A DNA stretch of 64,000 nucleotides from Mixophyes australis (taxonomy: Eukaryota > Chordata > Amphibia > Anura > Limnodynastidae), in NCBI GenBank assembly GCA_036250195.1, contig JAVHZZ010000009.1, positions 46,188,324 to 46,252,323 of the forward strand, given 5' to 3'. A model generated the notes under the pieces. The model made no database searches and was not told the DNA's origin. It saw only the letters and a program-made list of their open reading frames with translations. Below, in pieces: positions 1-11,487 of this stretch. The stretch's first letter is position 1; each line of letters starts with the position of its first letter. The translations under genes were made by a program, and so were the position numbers.

Positions 1-36
1 TGAGCCAACTAATAAAGACTGGCGAGTGGTGTTTAA

Positions 37-663
37 GCGTGTCTACCTCTCGGTACTGATATACAAAAGTTTATTAAGGATTGTATGTTGGAGGAAGAGA
101 AGTCCTTAACAGATGATGATAATCAGGAAAATATTAAACGCATAATCTCTCAGTTGGCCTTATACTTTCCGGTGGTAGTAGACTGGAGTAAAATTTTCAC
201 TATCAAACAACAGGATAGTGAAAATGCAGTGGACTATTTTTCTAGAGCTCTGATAGCGATGGCCAAATACACTGGGTTATCAGACATAAAGGATAATGTA
301 CACTACAGGGAGGTTGCTATTTCAGTTCTAATGGATGGCCTCAGAGAAAATTTGAAAACAAGGGTGCAAACTTCATTACCGAACTGGAGAGGGATCACTG
401 TAGATGCTCTCAGGGAGTCAGCTATAGAACATGATAAGAATATAAATAAACAGAAAGAGACAATAAGTCATAGGTTAATGATGGTGAGTATCCAAGCACT
501 AGAGGGATGGCACACACAACCACAGCATAATAACACCTGGTTTAAGGAAAAGAAACAACATGAGTTAAGGAAGTGTTTTAGATGCACTAAAACGGGACAC
601 CAAGCAAAGGACTGTACAATGACAAGAGCGGAAGCAAAGAGACTTGGCCCATCTAAGGGGTAA
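37..663 (+). pseudogene. gag: Retroviral Gag fragment, capsid to nucleocapsid
   Basis: The frame is open from base 37, just after a stop, so the ATG at 85 is probably internal and not a true start. The C-terminal half of a retroviral capsid is recognisable, with a helical segment containing WRGITVDALRESAIEHD that corresponds in position to the end of capsid. It ends in one CCHC zinc knuckle (CFRC-TKTGH-QAKD-C) and a basic tail. Gag forms the particle core and the knuckle binds genomic RNA. Matrix and the first half of capsid are missing, cut by the window edge or by deletion. No protease or reverse transcriptase follows, so this is a deleted ERV. The style is gamma/epsilon-retrovirus-like, and family placement is an inference. 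Confidence 0.75.
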
Positions 664-1576
664 TCACACAGACACCCACAGAGATGGCGCACACAATTCT
701 CAGAGACTTCTCAACAGTTTCCTGAGCACCTCATAGCAGCCAATGCCTTGGGGGAGAACCATAGCCAACCCTAGAGGTTAGGTCAGACCTGTAGTCCTAC
801 AACCAGGTGGGGTTTAAACTGTGGTAAGTATTAGTGTGCAGGGAATGGGATTTAAAAAGTAATCTGTGTTGATTTTGTTTGTTTGTTTTATGTTGTCTAA
901 TGCTTGTTTTCCCAATCGCTGGCCGATGGTAAAGAATGGAAATGTTTGTTTTGTTTGCTGTTTTGAGATAACTATCTTGTTTCCCTTTACAGATAAAGGG
1001 TTAACAGAAGAAATATAGACTTGGTGTTTAAAGGGGTGAGGTAGAGGAATAGAAAGATTACTCTTGAAAGACTAATTTAACAATGGATCATTGGTACACT
1101 CTTTGTTTCAGGCTGCAGTGACTCATGATAATTTGTTTGGCTGAGAATCATTATCCAAAAAAATGAAGTATGTACATACTTTTCTCCAAAAATATCGTTT
1201 TATGTATCTCAGATGAGTCATTAAGAGTTAACTTCTATATTTCTCTGCCATAAGTTAGAAAGTCCGTTGAAAAGGTATGTAGTCAATGTGATACCGAGTT
1301 CTAAATGAACAAATGACGGACGACACTGGATTGCACGGTTGGTTTAAGACCCCCTAGTCAAGTATGGGGAGGGGTCATAGTTTAGCGAATAGCTAAGGGG
1401 ATTAGTGGAATGAATACAGCCATTTTCCCATAGAGTCCAATCTAGTTGTCATTTTTTTTCTTTTTTTTAGAATCTCCCTTTCTGCATGTATGTTTGTTTT
1501 CAAACCTTTGTATTCAAATCTTTGTATTCCTATTATTCATTGCTTTCTTATTTCTCATTCTTTAAATCTATGCTAG

Positions 1577-1615
<39 letters not shown>

Positions 1616-2218
1616 GCTCTGGTAGAGATAAAAAACAGACACAGTCTCATCAATGGGGTTAAGACATATTTTTTTACATAAGACAAATTCAGGGATACAC
1701 ACTAGATTGACATGAGTCACAGAAACAGTCAGGGGTTTTGTTTTCATGCGTATAGAACCTGCTGATTTTAAGCAGAAAGGTTCTGTTGTGGAAATACGAT
1801 TCATGTTTAATAGGTTGCATATCTGTTTGTTTTTTTTGGGGTTTTTTTTTTTCTCGTTGTTCGTGCCTTCTGTACAAAAATGTGCCTTTATATGGATGCA
1901 CAAAGGGTGAAGACAGGAGATTGCTAGAGGATAGGCATACAGATATGCATCTCTGTGTAGAACATTGGAGTAGGATTTTTACCACAAGATACAACATAAT
2001 GTGAAACCCTAGAAAATGTAGACTTTTCGTGTTTTATATTTTTCACTTTTAAACAGACATGTACTGGGTACTGTTATATTTGAAGAAAGTGTTATAAAAA
2101 TAGACCCCTTTGTCTTTCTCACTTAGTCAAGTAGCTGAATGTGAGGTACTGAGAATGACATGTGAGTTGGCAGAGGGAAAATCGATTGATATACATTGGT
2201 CTTCAGCATTTTTCTAGT
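664..2218 (+). other. Non-coding interior of the deleted plus-strand ERV
   Basis: About 1.55 kb lies between the Gag stop and the polypurine tract. I see no convincing pol or env reading frame. Several pyrimidine-rich stretches followed by AG, for example near 985 and 1450-1470, could be old splice acceptors, but this is weak. A CT microsatellite lies at 1576-1615. The region probably represents the remains of pol and env after a large deletion. Confidence 0.35.
1576..1615. repeat. (CT)n microsatellite
   Basis: A run of CT dinucleotides interrupted once by TTT. It makes a GA-rich spurious frame on the other strand. Confidence 0.95.
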
Positions 2219-2303
2219 CTAGGGGGCGATGTTGAGTTGACTAAAAAATCTTTTTTATAGCAATACCAGCACATATGTAGGACACTACATAGAGGACTTT
2301 ATA
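2219..2303 (+). repeat. Polypurine tract and start of a 3' LTR
   Basis: The purine-rich CTAGGGGGCGA at 2219-2229 is directly followed by TGTTGAGTTGAC. That is the expected arrangement of plus-strand primer and LTR 5' end on the same strand as the Gag fragment. Only about 74 bp of LTR is visible before the inverted-repeat element starts at 2304. No matching 5' LTR exists in the window, so the LTR call rests on position and the PPT-TG motif only. Confidence 0.4.
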
Positions 2304-3516
2304 CAGTGTTAAAGTAATTCTATCGTTTCCAAATAAGCATTGCCCAAGCGATTGTATTTATGTGGTTCCGAAGCACAAGCAATTTATTTAGCAAAAGCAA
2401 TTTGTTTAGCAGTTCAATAAATAAGTACAATACAGTACAATATAGCCGATACATGATACCTATTTAAGATCTTACATTAAATCAGGAAAGTATAAAAACA
2501 CCGAATACATTACATCTTCCTTATAGGTTTCATTCAGGTTCAATGACTGCAGTCCATGCGGTCACATTTCTAGTTTCCAAAAGAAAGAAGAGAAAAGACA
2601 AAAGCCAGCATGCTTGTATATACTTGTCCAGCTAACACTTAGTAAGTTCTTCATTGGTCCAGGGGGTTAATGGCATTCCAGTTCCTTGCACGTCATAGGT
2701 CAGTTCTTTTGATCCTTACAGAGGGTGAGGGGAACATCCCCCACCCTATTGTTCCCATAATTTGACTGGTTTAAACTGACCCACATAAATGTATTTAAGA
2801 GCAATAATCTCTTATTGCTTGTATTTTGCGATCGCTAGATGCGATCGCTATTACGTCCACACCAGGTTAATGCTGGTGACATAAGCTTTAATATGAGACC
2901 AAACTCTTTCTTTTAAAACACCTGAACCATAAAAACCTTTACTACAGTATTATATATAAATAAATATACAATCTAATACATTTTACTAATAAATGAAGGT
3001 GGATTGGAACCTTTAATAAATATGAAATATATAAATAACCAAATGTTGTAGTGCGAGTGTGTGCGTATTTTACCGCGTGATAGAGCCATGCCCCGTGTAG
3101 CGTGGCATGCTGTGTGCAATTGCACGATAAAACAATATTAACCAATATACTTTTCGTTCATCCAGTTATACGACTTTGACAGTTCTACCCTTTGATAGTA
3201 TAATAAACTATCACCTTAAAGATGTTATATGCAGGATCTCAGTACTATGTTTCATTGCTCTGTAATGTAAGTCCCCCTTGGTGTATGACCACGCTGTCTG
3301 TAGATCTAAACAAGTTATCATAATAGAGAGTCTTAATCCACAAAACAATTTTCTTTTACTATAGACCGTACACTTCTGGACCTTGGAGATAACCTTTTGT
3401 ATGCCCTTCAAGGGTGCAATAAAACATGTAATACATTATTTGGAAAGGTACAGAGTACAATAGAACATGTATCAGTTATACAGAATACTCTACTACAGTT
3501 CTTCAAGTTTAACAGG
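2304..3516 (+). repeat. Left arm of the large foldback
   Basis: A 1.21 kb arm, the reverse complement of 4707-5891 with moderate divergence and small indels. Two nearby GCGATCGC-like sites near 2828-2848 form a small palindrome inside it. Confidence 0.7.
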
Positions 3517-4706
3517 TTCATCTGTCCAATGCATGTCTTTAAGCTCAGAATACATTTAAACACTTCATGTTCATCAATAGCATCATCCTATGTCTATCAA
3601 TAATGCCATATACAATCTCCTTCAGTGTTAATATACACACTTCTAATAATGTCATCAGTTCTTTTCATCAACACATTTGGGGGCGGGCTATTGTCTGTTC
3701 GTTCTTCCCAGTCTCCCAATACTCAGGTTTCTTTGTACCTGAAATAGTGATCGGCTTGCAAACTATTGGGAGACTCCAGACTAAGGGACCTAGGTGTTGT
3801 ACTTTTCCCCTAGTGACCTCCCACCCATAATTCGGGTATCTCAAGAATATTTAGTGGAAAGAGAACTAATCCTACTTGATATAATCACTGAGTCACATGA
3901 GAGCACGCCCAGCACTATGTTTGTTCTAAAACCTTACCCACCCAAGAATGATAATCATTCTCAAGGATGCCTGCTCAAGTCCGAATATTACTGGAATGGC
4001 ATCGCTGGGTGTACCTCTTTTTTAACTATGTGGTCAACGTACTTCTGGACGTAATGCTACTCAGACAATAGCCCCTCGCACTTTCTCCAAGCTCCGAGGT
4101 TTCCAAATTTTCCTTTATCCCTGAATTGAATAGAGTAATTGGCTTGACCGATTATGCTACTAACTTCTCCTTCATCCCCAATTCCTAGTTATCATTACCT
4201 GAACCAGCCTCTGTCACCTGTCAACAATCAAAAGAATTGACCGTCCTGAGAAGAGAATGTGATGAGAGAAACACAGAACAGGAAAACTACAACTTCATGA
4301 TGGACAGCTGTCTTAGCCTTTGGCTCAGGTGCTACTAACTGCATACGAGGCCTCCCAGAACAGATTCATGAGTGCACTTGGGCCCTTCTTTGAGTGTTGG
4401 CCCCTCTGCAGTGGGTGGAATGGGCACCAGTGTGTCTCTGCTACCCTTGAAGCCGTGATGCTGGTAGCCTACACCTGGTACCTGTCTGTCAAATAACCTG
4501 AGCCTAAGAAATTTCTGTTCCACAACTTACTCTCCAGATCCAACATCCTGACAGTTAGTGTGACTTTTCAGGAAACAGTGTTTTAGACGTTCTTGGTTAC
4601 TGTCTCACTATTTACCTTCTCTCAAGGTCTAACCTTGCCTCCCAGTTACAATCTCATCTCACGAGGGGTCAAGAACATTTCAAAAGTCAACAGGTTAAGG
4701 GTCTGC
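3517..4706. other. Loop of the foldback, unassigned
   Basis: About 1.2 kb separates the inverted arms. Short open frames occur on both strands, none with a recognisable domain. A short local inverted repeat near 3710-3775 (CAGTCTCCCAATA paired with TATTGGGAGACTC) could form a hairpin. I cannot say what the loop encoded, if anything. Confidence 0.4.
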
Positions 4707-5891
4707 CCTGTTAAACTTGAAGAACTGTAGTAGAGTATTCTGTATAGCTGATATCTCTTCAATCATACTTTGTACCTTTCCAAATAATGTATTAAGTGTT
4801 TTATTGCACCCTTGAAGGGCATATAAAAGGTTATCTCCAAGCTCCAGAAGTGTACGGTCTATAGTAAAAGAAGAAATCGTTTTGAGGATTAAGACTCTCT
4901 CTTATGATAACTTGTTAAGATCTACAAACAGCGTGGTCATACCCCAAGGGGGATTTGCATTACATAGCAATGAAACGTGGTACTGAGATCCTGCATATAA
5001 CATCTTTAAGGTGATAGTCTATTGTACTATCAAAGGGTGGAACTGTCGAAGTCGTATAATTGTATGAACGAAAGTATATTGGTTAATATTGTTTTTTTTT
5101 GGCTACACGTGGCATACAGCGATCGCACGGTAAAATACGCACGCACACACTCGCATGACAACATTTAGTTATTTATGTAATTCATATTCATATTGGATCG
5201 ATTACACAGTAATTTATGAGCAGACAGTATTTGGCTTATTATTAGTTTATATATTATGATTATATGTACACTTTAGTGTTATCTAAGGTTCAGGTTTTGG
5301 GAAATGTTTCATGTCTGATATCATACTAATCCCCTATTCATCAGCAGCTGTCCGGTTCCATCGCCGAAGAGATCGCATATTGCATACTCTAGTTATTGAT
5401 GTTTGGGAATAAATAGCCAGAGTGATATCAGAATGTGAAATGCTAATGAATTCATTGTAACTGGAGCACATCCCCTGGAGAGACGACCCCCACCTTTGGA
5501 TTCCTTAGATTGAATCAGCCTATGACCTGTTTACCCTGGACCCACCCAACGTCTGGACCTATAGAAACAAGCTACATCATCTCTATTGTTCGCTCTGTAA
5601 CACTGTACTGTATATATATTCATAGCTGCACCCCCACTGGCATCAGACTTCACTGATCACAGTATTCAAAGGTGAATCACTGTCCAGGGGTGCCTGTGGT
5701 TAGCACAGCATAGCGCAAGCGGTATGTATTTATCTTTTGGTATTGGCTGTACTGTACTGTATTATATTACAATCATGTATTGAACTGTTAACTTTTCACA
5801 TCTGCTAAAATAAATCACTTTGTGCGTTAGAAACACAATACAATCGCTTGGGCAATGCTTATTTGAAAACGATAGAATTACTTTAATACTG
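4707..5891 (-). repeat. Right arm of the large foldback
   Basis: A 1.19 kb arm matching 2304-3516 in inverse orientation. The plus strand holds a TATATATATTCAT box at ~5611-5623 and AATAAA at ~5810. If the arm derives from an LTR it would be read on the plus strand. Confidence 0.65.
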
Positions 5892-6384
5892 GTGACTGAG
5901 TTATCATGTGCTTGCGGTCACTCCTTTCTTCTGGGTATTCTGTCATTGCCTTTAGTGCATCTTGTGCAGCTTTATATGGTCCAGTTATTGTTCCTTGTGT
6001 TGCTGTCACTTCTTGTGTGTTGTGGTCTTGTATTGTATCTTCATCATGGTACGGAGGGGGTAAATGTGGGTGTGCTGTAGGGGCAGATGCAATATAACCC
6101 CTGTTATCATCATCTTCAAGATCTCTCTCCCTTTTCTTTTGTTCTTCCAAGATTTTACTAGCAGCTAACCATATATACACTTGATCTCCGAAATTGTTCC
6201 TTTCAATCCAATCCTTATTCTTTTTTCTAAAATCTTTCCATTTTTGTGAGTCTAGCAGACCTTCTGGAGAGAATCCAGTCCTTTTAAAAACTTTATCCGT
6301 TCCTTTTATTTCGTGGTTACCCTCTTTTTCCTGTTCTTTTAGGGGTGCGCTGGTCCCTTTTACTTTCAGAAGCCTCCATTCCAC
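5892..6384 (-). pseudogene. gag: ERV-B Gag matrix/p12-like segment with PPPY late domain
   Basis: An open minus-strand frame with a charged, lysine-rich N-terminal half, then a proline-rich linker containing LPPPYHDED. PPPY is the classic late-domain motif that recruits NEDD4-type ubiquitin ligases for budding. The layout fits retroviral matrix followed by p12. The frame is cut at about 5892, exactly where the inverted-repeat element starts, so capsid is not present downstream on this strand. A stop and frame change separate it from the upstream piece at 6461-6742. The p12-like identity is solid by motif; exact family is inferred. Confidence 0.65.
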
Positions 6385-6460
6385 TGACTCCGTAAATGGA
6401 TAATGGGTTATACCTGTATGGCTTCAGATACTTTAATAGTCTTTCACTGAAATCCTTCAG

Positions 6461-6742
6461 TTATACCATAAAGGGTAACATATAATGAAGATCTGAATTA
6501 GGGCAAAATGGACTGTCTGCTTTTGGTCCTGAATGAAAGATTTTAACTACTTCATGATATTTCTGTCCGGAGCTTACTTTACAAGTAGCACTATTAGCGT
6601 GAAATCCAGTTGCACAAACTATCTGCCAAATTCCTTTTTGAGGTCTATGATCTATCCCTTTTGTAAGACCTAACTTTAATTGACAATAATTCACAGAAGC
6701 AACTATAATATATATTCGGGAGCATATGTTTTGCAATATCAC
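6461..6742 (-). pseudogene. ERV-B upstream coding remnant
   Basis: An open minus-strand stretch lying between the CxxC-containing first ORF and the PPPY-containing segment. It contains KGIWQIVCATGFHANSATC and several cysteines. I do not recognise the fold. Its position between the leader ORF and the matrix-like region suggests the C-terminal half of the same leader-encoded protein, split by a stop and by the MITE at 6855-7029. Some epsilonretroviruses carry extra ORFs near Gag, which is one possible parallel, but I have no direct match. Confidence 0.4.
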
Positions 6743-6854
6743 ACAACTTCAGCTGTTCAATATTCACAACCCAATTCCCTCTGTATGACATTGATATTCT
6801 ACTACAGGCTATTTACTCGTCATAGCACTTTCAGTTTCTTTTCATTAAGACAAG

Positions 6855-7029
6855 GGGCTAGATTTACTAAGCTGCGGGTTTGAAAAAGTGGGGATGTTGC
6901 CTATAGGAACCAATCAGATTCTAGCTGTCATTTTGTAGAAGGTACTAAATAAATGAAAGCTAGAATCTGATTGGTTGCTATAGGCAACATCCCCACTTTT
7001 TCAAACCCGCAGCTTAGTAAATCTAGCCC
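6855..7029. mobile_element. 175-bp MITE with near-perfect inverted repeats
   Basis: Both ends read GGGCTAGATTTACTAAGC inwards. The inverted arms extend about 70 bp (through GATGTTGCCTATAG and CCAATCAGATTCTAGC) around a ~35-bp AT-rich loop. The element is flanked by AAG on both sides (6852-6854 and 7030-7032), compatible with a 3-bp target duplication as in PIF/Harbinger-type elements, although other superfamilies cannot be excluded. It has no coding capacity and is inserted in ERV-B. Confidence 0.85.
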
Positions 7030-7401
7030 AAGGAGTTCCTCATTTCAGCAATCTGACTCATACAAAAACAAAACAAAACCTTTTCTTTCTGCAATCTGAT
7101 TTAGAGTCTGTCTTAAATTACTGCAGGGACACACAATAAGATTCACAATATTTCCTGGAACATGATGTAAATAATCAAAATCATCAACATGAGTTCCCAC
7201 TATAATTGTCAAATTTTCCTAGGGGTCTGAATTTAATCCCCAATATATTCCTGTGTGTCCTATTTGAGGCAATATCCCAGTTAATGTGAGTAAGCGATCT
7301 CCCCTTGACTGAAACACAATGCACCCTGAACAGTCTCTACGGCTCAACTCAATCAATTGATCCATCAACCATTCACTTTACAATTCAATATTATTATCCA
7401 C

Positions 7402-7764
7402 TCAATATCTTAACCATCTGCTATCCCTCTTACAAGAATCTACAGGATAACCTTTAATTATTATTTCCCTTTCAGGACCTTTTGGTAATAACTTTAAGCT
7501 GTGCAAACAAAGGGCTCTATGATCTTTGGGAAAATAATTATGGGGCCACTCAAGGATTAAATTCGACCAATCCTTTTCCAATTGATCCATCAAATATTCT
7601 GGATTTAAGTGACAGCCTAATGTAGCATAGTATTCTGACCCATTTGCTACATAACCAAATTGTACTCGCTTACTTGTTACAGCTTCTAAATGTGGACCTT
7701 TGAATATACTTAACTTTCTCAAAATTACACAACACTTACAATTATTGCACACTCCTTGCCCCAT
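7402..7764 (-). pseudogene. ERV-B first ORF, MGQG start and CxxCKC motif
   Basis: The first open frame after the LTR and primer site on the minus strand. It starts MGQGVCNNCKC. A glycine at position 2 makes N-myristoylation plausible, as for retroviral matrix, and a CxxCxC cysteine cluster follows. The frame runs 120 residues to a stop, after which related sequence continues in broken frames towards 7030, including GTHVDDFDYL. ERV-C has a corresponding ORF at 39317-39574 with a similar CPDCKCVVI start and a GIHGCPDYL segment, so the two proviruses belong to one broad family. The function is not recognised: it could be an unusual matrix domain or a separate leader protein. Confidence 0.5.
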
Positions 7765-8204
7765 ATACTGTCAAATAACTAAACAGTTCAGTAATTAAGG
7801 AAAGAAAGAAGAAAAACAACAAAAAATAAAAAACTTTTTCTTTTTTCCCAACACAGATATAACAATGAAGATAAACTCTTGTTCTAACCAAATAATTCTA
7901 TCCCATTATTACCACATTTTGCATACACAATAAACTTATATCTTAGCAATATCTTAGCAATTAGACTGAACTTTTAAATTAAAAAACAAAAACTTTACAA
8001 TTCTAGTTAAAAATATGACTCATCAATTGGGTTCGTGGAACTCGACAAATCAACTAGAAAGAAGTATTTCCATGAACCACAAGTACTGAATACTGAGTAA
8101 TCAAAGGTGTAAATCACAATGCAATTGATTACTCACCATGGATTCTGTAGTCAGGTGTTGTGGATCGTTATGGAAAGTTCTGTACTCCTGGCAGGTGATT
8201 GTGA
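7765..8204 (-). other. ERV-B leader region
   Basis: About 440 bp between the primer-binding site and the first ORF, AT-rich, with no convincing coding frame. It matches the position of a retroviral packaging leader. Confidence 0.35.
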
Positions 8205-8224
8205 GATTCCCGGGCGAGGCACCA
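8205..8224 (-). promoter_or_regulatory. ERV-B primer-binding site
   Basis: Read on the minus strand, TGGTGCCTCGCCCGGGAATC begins two bases after the LTR end. It starts with the TGG that pairs with a tRNA CCA tail, and its GC-rich body resembles a tRNA acceptor and T-arm. I could not assign the primer tRNA with certainty. Confidence 0.7.
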
Positions 8225-8226
8225 AA

Positions 8227-8447
8227 TGTTAGGGCTGAACTCCTGTATTGCTATACAGAGGTATATTTAACCTGCAATTGACAAGCCAAAGCTAATATGT
8301 ATAATGCTGTATCAGCAATGTGATGTATATATATATATATAGTTTATGATTATAGCTTAAGGGCCCTAAATAATAAGATAACTTTTCTATAATTCATATG
8401 AACATATGAACCTAGACCCCACAGTTGTACGAGACCTGAGGTTCACA
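8227..8447 (-). repeat. ERV-B 5' LTR
   Basis: A 221-bp segment that begins TGTGAACC and ends CCTAACA on the minus strand, giving the expected TG...CA ends. It is followed directly by the primer-binding site. It includes a (TA)n box near 8328-8341. The right edge abuts LINE-1 ORF1 coding sequence, which places the ERV-B insertion inside that ORF. The partner LTR is not in the window, so length and TSD cannot be confirmed. Confidence 0.6.
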
Positions 8448-11180
8448 AGTAATCAGAGATTTTGATTTTTCTTATGCTTCACTACATTTGGCTTAAAGAC
8501 CAGAGTACCAATATTATCCTTCACAATCTCCCCTTCTAATTCCTCATCATTGGAAAATGACAGGAAACGGTTAACCAAAAGCAGTTCTTCGCTTTTCTCT
8601 TTCCTTCCACTAGCCCTCTTGCCCTTTTTTCCCTGAATCTTAAACTGCTCTTCACCTGGTGTATCCCCTATTACCTGGTCCAACTGCGCCGAAACCACAA
8701 CTGGACCAGACACAGAGGGAGTAGATAGGGGAGGGGCCCTTAGTGCGCTACTTTCAACTTTCATTTGCTCTGCTAGCTGAACCAGTTCACTATATGGTAC
8801 TTCATTGTTGTTGTGAAATGCCTGGGAACATCTGCTAAATGGGTGGCACACTACACCACTAAGATTACAACGTATGATCGTACAAGAACCAGCTTCATGT
8901 CCCAGACACCAGCACTGCCAACACTTAATAGCGGGGAAATTCATGGTTAGGTGACGGAAGTCACCGCAGCGATGGTACATCCTTGGCTGCCCAGGGTAAA
9001 AGCATGGGATGTGATCTCGGCCAATAAAGGCAAAGGATGGAATATGCCCTGGGCCAGCCTCTGTTCATTGCAGATGGACTATGGCTGACCAACCTCCACC
9101 CCAGACATGACAGCTGGCATCTGGGATATTGTATAATGGGGTCACTATGTCCGCATATCTATTGAGCCAGAACGCTAGATCTGCTACAGGGATAGATTTG
9201 TTACGGACAAAAATTGTAATCTTTACTCTTTCCTGCCGAGTTATGGGAACGGCCCTATAGTTTGACGACGGGTTGGTATTTTTAAGATTTGACGACTTAG
9301 ACCAAAACATCTGAAGCCAAGCCCCCTGGTAAGACATAAAACTCACATCATATTCCGGGGAGCTTATGGAATGAATACACGCAAAGAGATCAGATGCATT
9401 GAAGCCAAAATGGGAAAGTAACAAGCTTATAAGGTCTTTACGGTTTGAAAAAGACTCTTTCCCTATGTACTTTAATTACACAACATTTCTCCATTTAAAA
9501 GGCTGCCCTGTTGTCTGCGGTTGGGGCTGTGGCTGAGGGTGGGAATGAGATGTATTAGCCCTATCTCTCTGGTTGCCAGAGACAGCCCTTGCAGAAGAAA
9601 TTTTACTAGTACAGGGACAACTGCTGCTGTATCCCCCACTACTGCAGTGGATGTAGTGGGAATCTGATTTTCATTTAGAGAAACAACACTAGAACAAATG
9701 CCATTCTGCCCCACGCTATTGCCTGTCATATGCTTTGAACTATTAACCCCTAAATAAGCAGAAGCCTGAACCACACTTGAATCTTTAGCTTTTCAACTTT
9801 AAAGAGAGCTTTGCCTTGCAGTACCTCCCATACTCACTGAGCTACCAGCACTTTCTGACAATGAGAGCATATTTGACATTACACTGGCAGCAGCTTCTAC
9901 TACTTTAAAGGCAGCTTTGGTACCCTCTGCTATTTTTAATGGACCGAACACTGTTTCAAATACCTTAGCCTGTATTGGGGATAAAGCATTTTTGACAAAA
10001 TTATGCTTAGCATTAGAAGCAGCATTAACAGAAGCAACAGAAACCGGCAGATCATTATTTAACTTAGAGTCACAGTCCACAGTTGCTAGGTTACCAGCGC
10101 ACCGATTCACACTGCCAACAACTTTAGTCTCCTGCACTGGAATATGCAACTGAGCCCGCTTGCTTTCTCTCTGAAACAACCAGAAGTGCCACTGATGATT
10201 CAGCTACCGCCTCCAGGACACCACTCACCGCCGGCTGCACTAACACAATCAAGGACGGTGAAGAGGACACCAGCCCAGCTGCACTGACTACCGCTGAGCC
10301 CGCGATCCCCTCCACCTCTACACTGGCAGTTTACGATCCCATCACCGGCGGTTCCCCCTCCTGGGCTCTAATGGTGTTATACAGAGGGTTCACTGGGACG
10401 CTATCATCAGGCTGAACAGGCTCATTTGCGGGTAACTGCCCAGAGTCTTCAGAGAGTTGAAAAATGTTCTGTTTACTCTCCTGATCATGCTGACCCCTTA
10501 GAAAGGTCATTCTGCAGATCTTCTCTGACAATTCAGTTTCCATAACCACTAATTTGCGGGATACTGCCCAGTCCGATTTGTAAGCACAATTCCTTTTTTC
10601 CCTTTTCACGCCAATCTGTCTGCGCAGCTTGACAACCTCTCACTCTAGTTGACAAATATGCTCCAGCAATGACACTTTCTCAGCTTCACTTTGTCCAGAA
10701 TCTGGCAATTCGACTTTTGCAGTGACCCCTTCACGGTGAGTAGCCAATTTTTTGTTAACATCTGCAATGGCTGACACTCCTGCCACGGGGGTTGCCTCAG
10801 GTGCCTAGGGAATTTCCATATCCGACATAGGACACGATGCAGAGGGAGTACAGTGGGGATAACCTTCATTACACACAGGCTGACTGGTTAATCCCTCACA
10901 AGCCATATCACTGTCAAACACTGCAGACTGAGTATTGCTAACAAGCTGCTTTTCACTGTCCATTGTTCCTTCCACTTTGCTCAAAGGCAACACAGATGAT
11001 GAAGGAGGGACATGCAGTCTCATCAGCGTCTCTCATGCTCTTTACAGCCCCTAACTTTCCATTACCAGTATCTTTACCTTCCACATTCAAATCGCAACAA
11101 TTCCCCTGCTTTACTTCCATTGAAATGCCAACATGATCTTGTTTTAGTGGATTCAAACTTTACTTAAGTTGTAAAGCCAG
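8448..11180 (-). pseudogene. LINE-1 ORF1 (Tx1-like), body and zinc-knuckle region
   Basis: A series of minus-strand open pieces (11156 down to 8453) that align segment by segment with ORF1 of LINE-2 and LINE-3. In order: a Ser/Ala/Val-rich N-terminal region, a conserved segment with PITRQERVKITIFVRN, the block CHVWGGGWSAIVHLQ, then zinc knuckles, then a basic C-terminal part ending KHKKNQNL. In the first knuckle the first cysteine has become tyrosine (YHRCGDFRH). The second reads CWQCWCLGHEAGSC. ORF1 proteins of this clade bind the element RNA. At least six frame breaks make it non-functional. The 3' part, including all of ORF2, was separated by ERV-B at 8447. Confidence 0.75.
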
Positions 11181-11487
11181 TGTCACTCACCGGACTGTGA
11201 GTGCTTCTTCTCGTATATTTAGGAACCGTGGCCGTCCTCCATCCTGAGGGTCTGCGCATGCGCAGCCCTTTCAAACCCTTCAGTACCTGTTCCTTTAACT
11301 TAATTGGCAGATCAGGCAACACTCCCTATATTAAGCACCTGTGGTCAATACCACGTTGCCTGATCTTGGAGTCTCATTCCCCATGAGCCTCTGAAGGTGT
11401 TCCTGTGTTTCCTCGTGTATTCAGCGCTGCTGATTCCTGTGGTTTCCAGACCACTTCTACTCCTGTGGTTTCCAGACCACTTCAACC

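Larger units (their letters stand above)
2304..5891. mobile_element. Large foldback element with ~1.2 kb inverted arms
   Basis: The left arm (2304-3516) is an inverted copy of the right arm (4707-5891). The outer ends read CAGTGTTAAAGTAATTC and, on the other strand, CAGTATTAAAGTAATTC, and the match continues for more than 50 bp with few changes. Homology can be followed at matched points through the arms, with indels: the GTTCAATA and ATACAGTACA blocks, CAAAACCTGAACC, GCGAGTGTGTGCG, and the stretch around the tract CCCTTCAAGGGTGCAATAAAAC. The arms end inwards at a shared TTTAACAGG. The right arm carries AATAAA near 5810 and a TATATATAT box near 5612, which is LTR-like. However, the ends begin with CA and not TG, so a long-inverted-repeat DNA element is equally possible. 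No clear TSD was found. Confidence 0.7.

Noticed and set aside
1568..1903. Arg/Glu-rich minus-strand frame
   Set aside because: Its charged end is the translation of the CT microsatellite and the rest shows no domain.
2304..5891. Simple interpretation as two inverted solo LTRs
   Set aside because: Ends do not read TG...CA and no target duplication or proviral gene is attached. Kept as an open alternative only.
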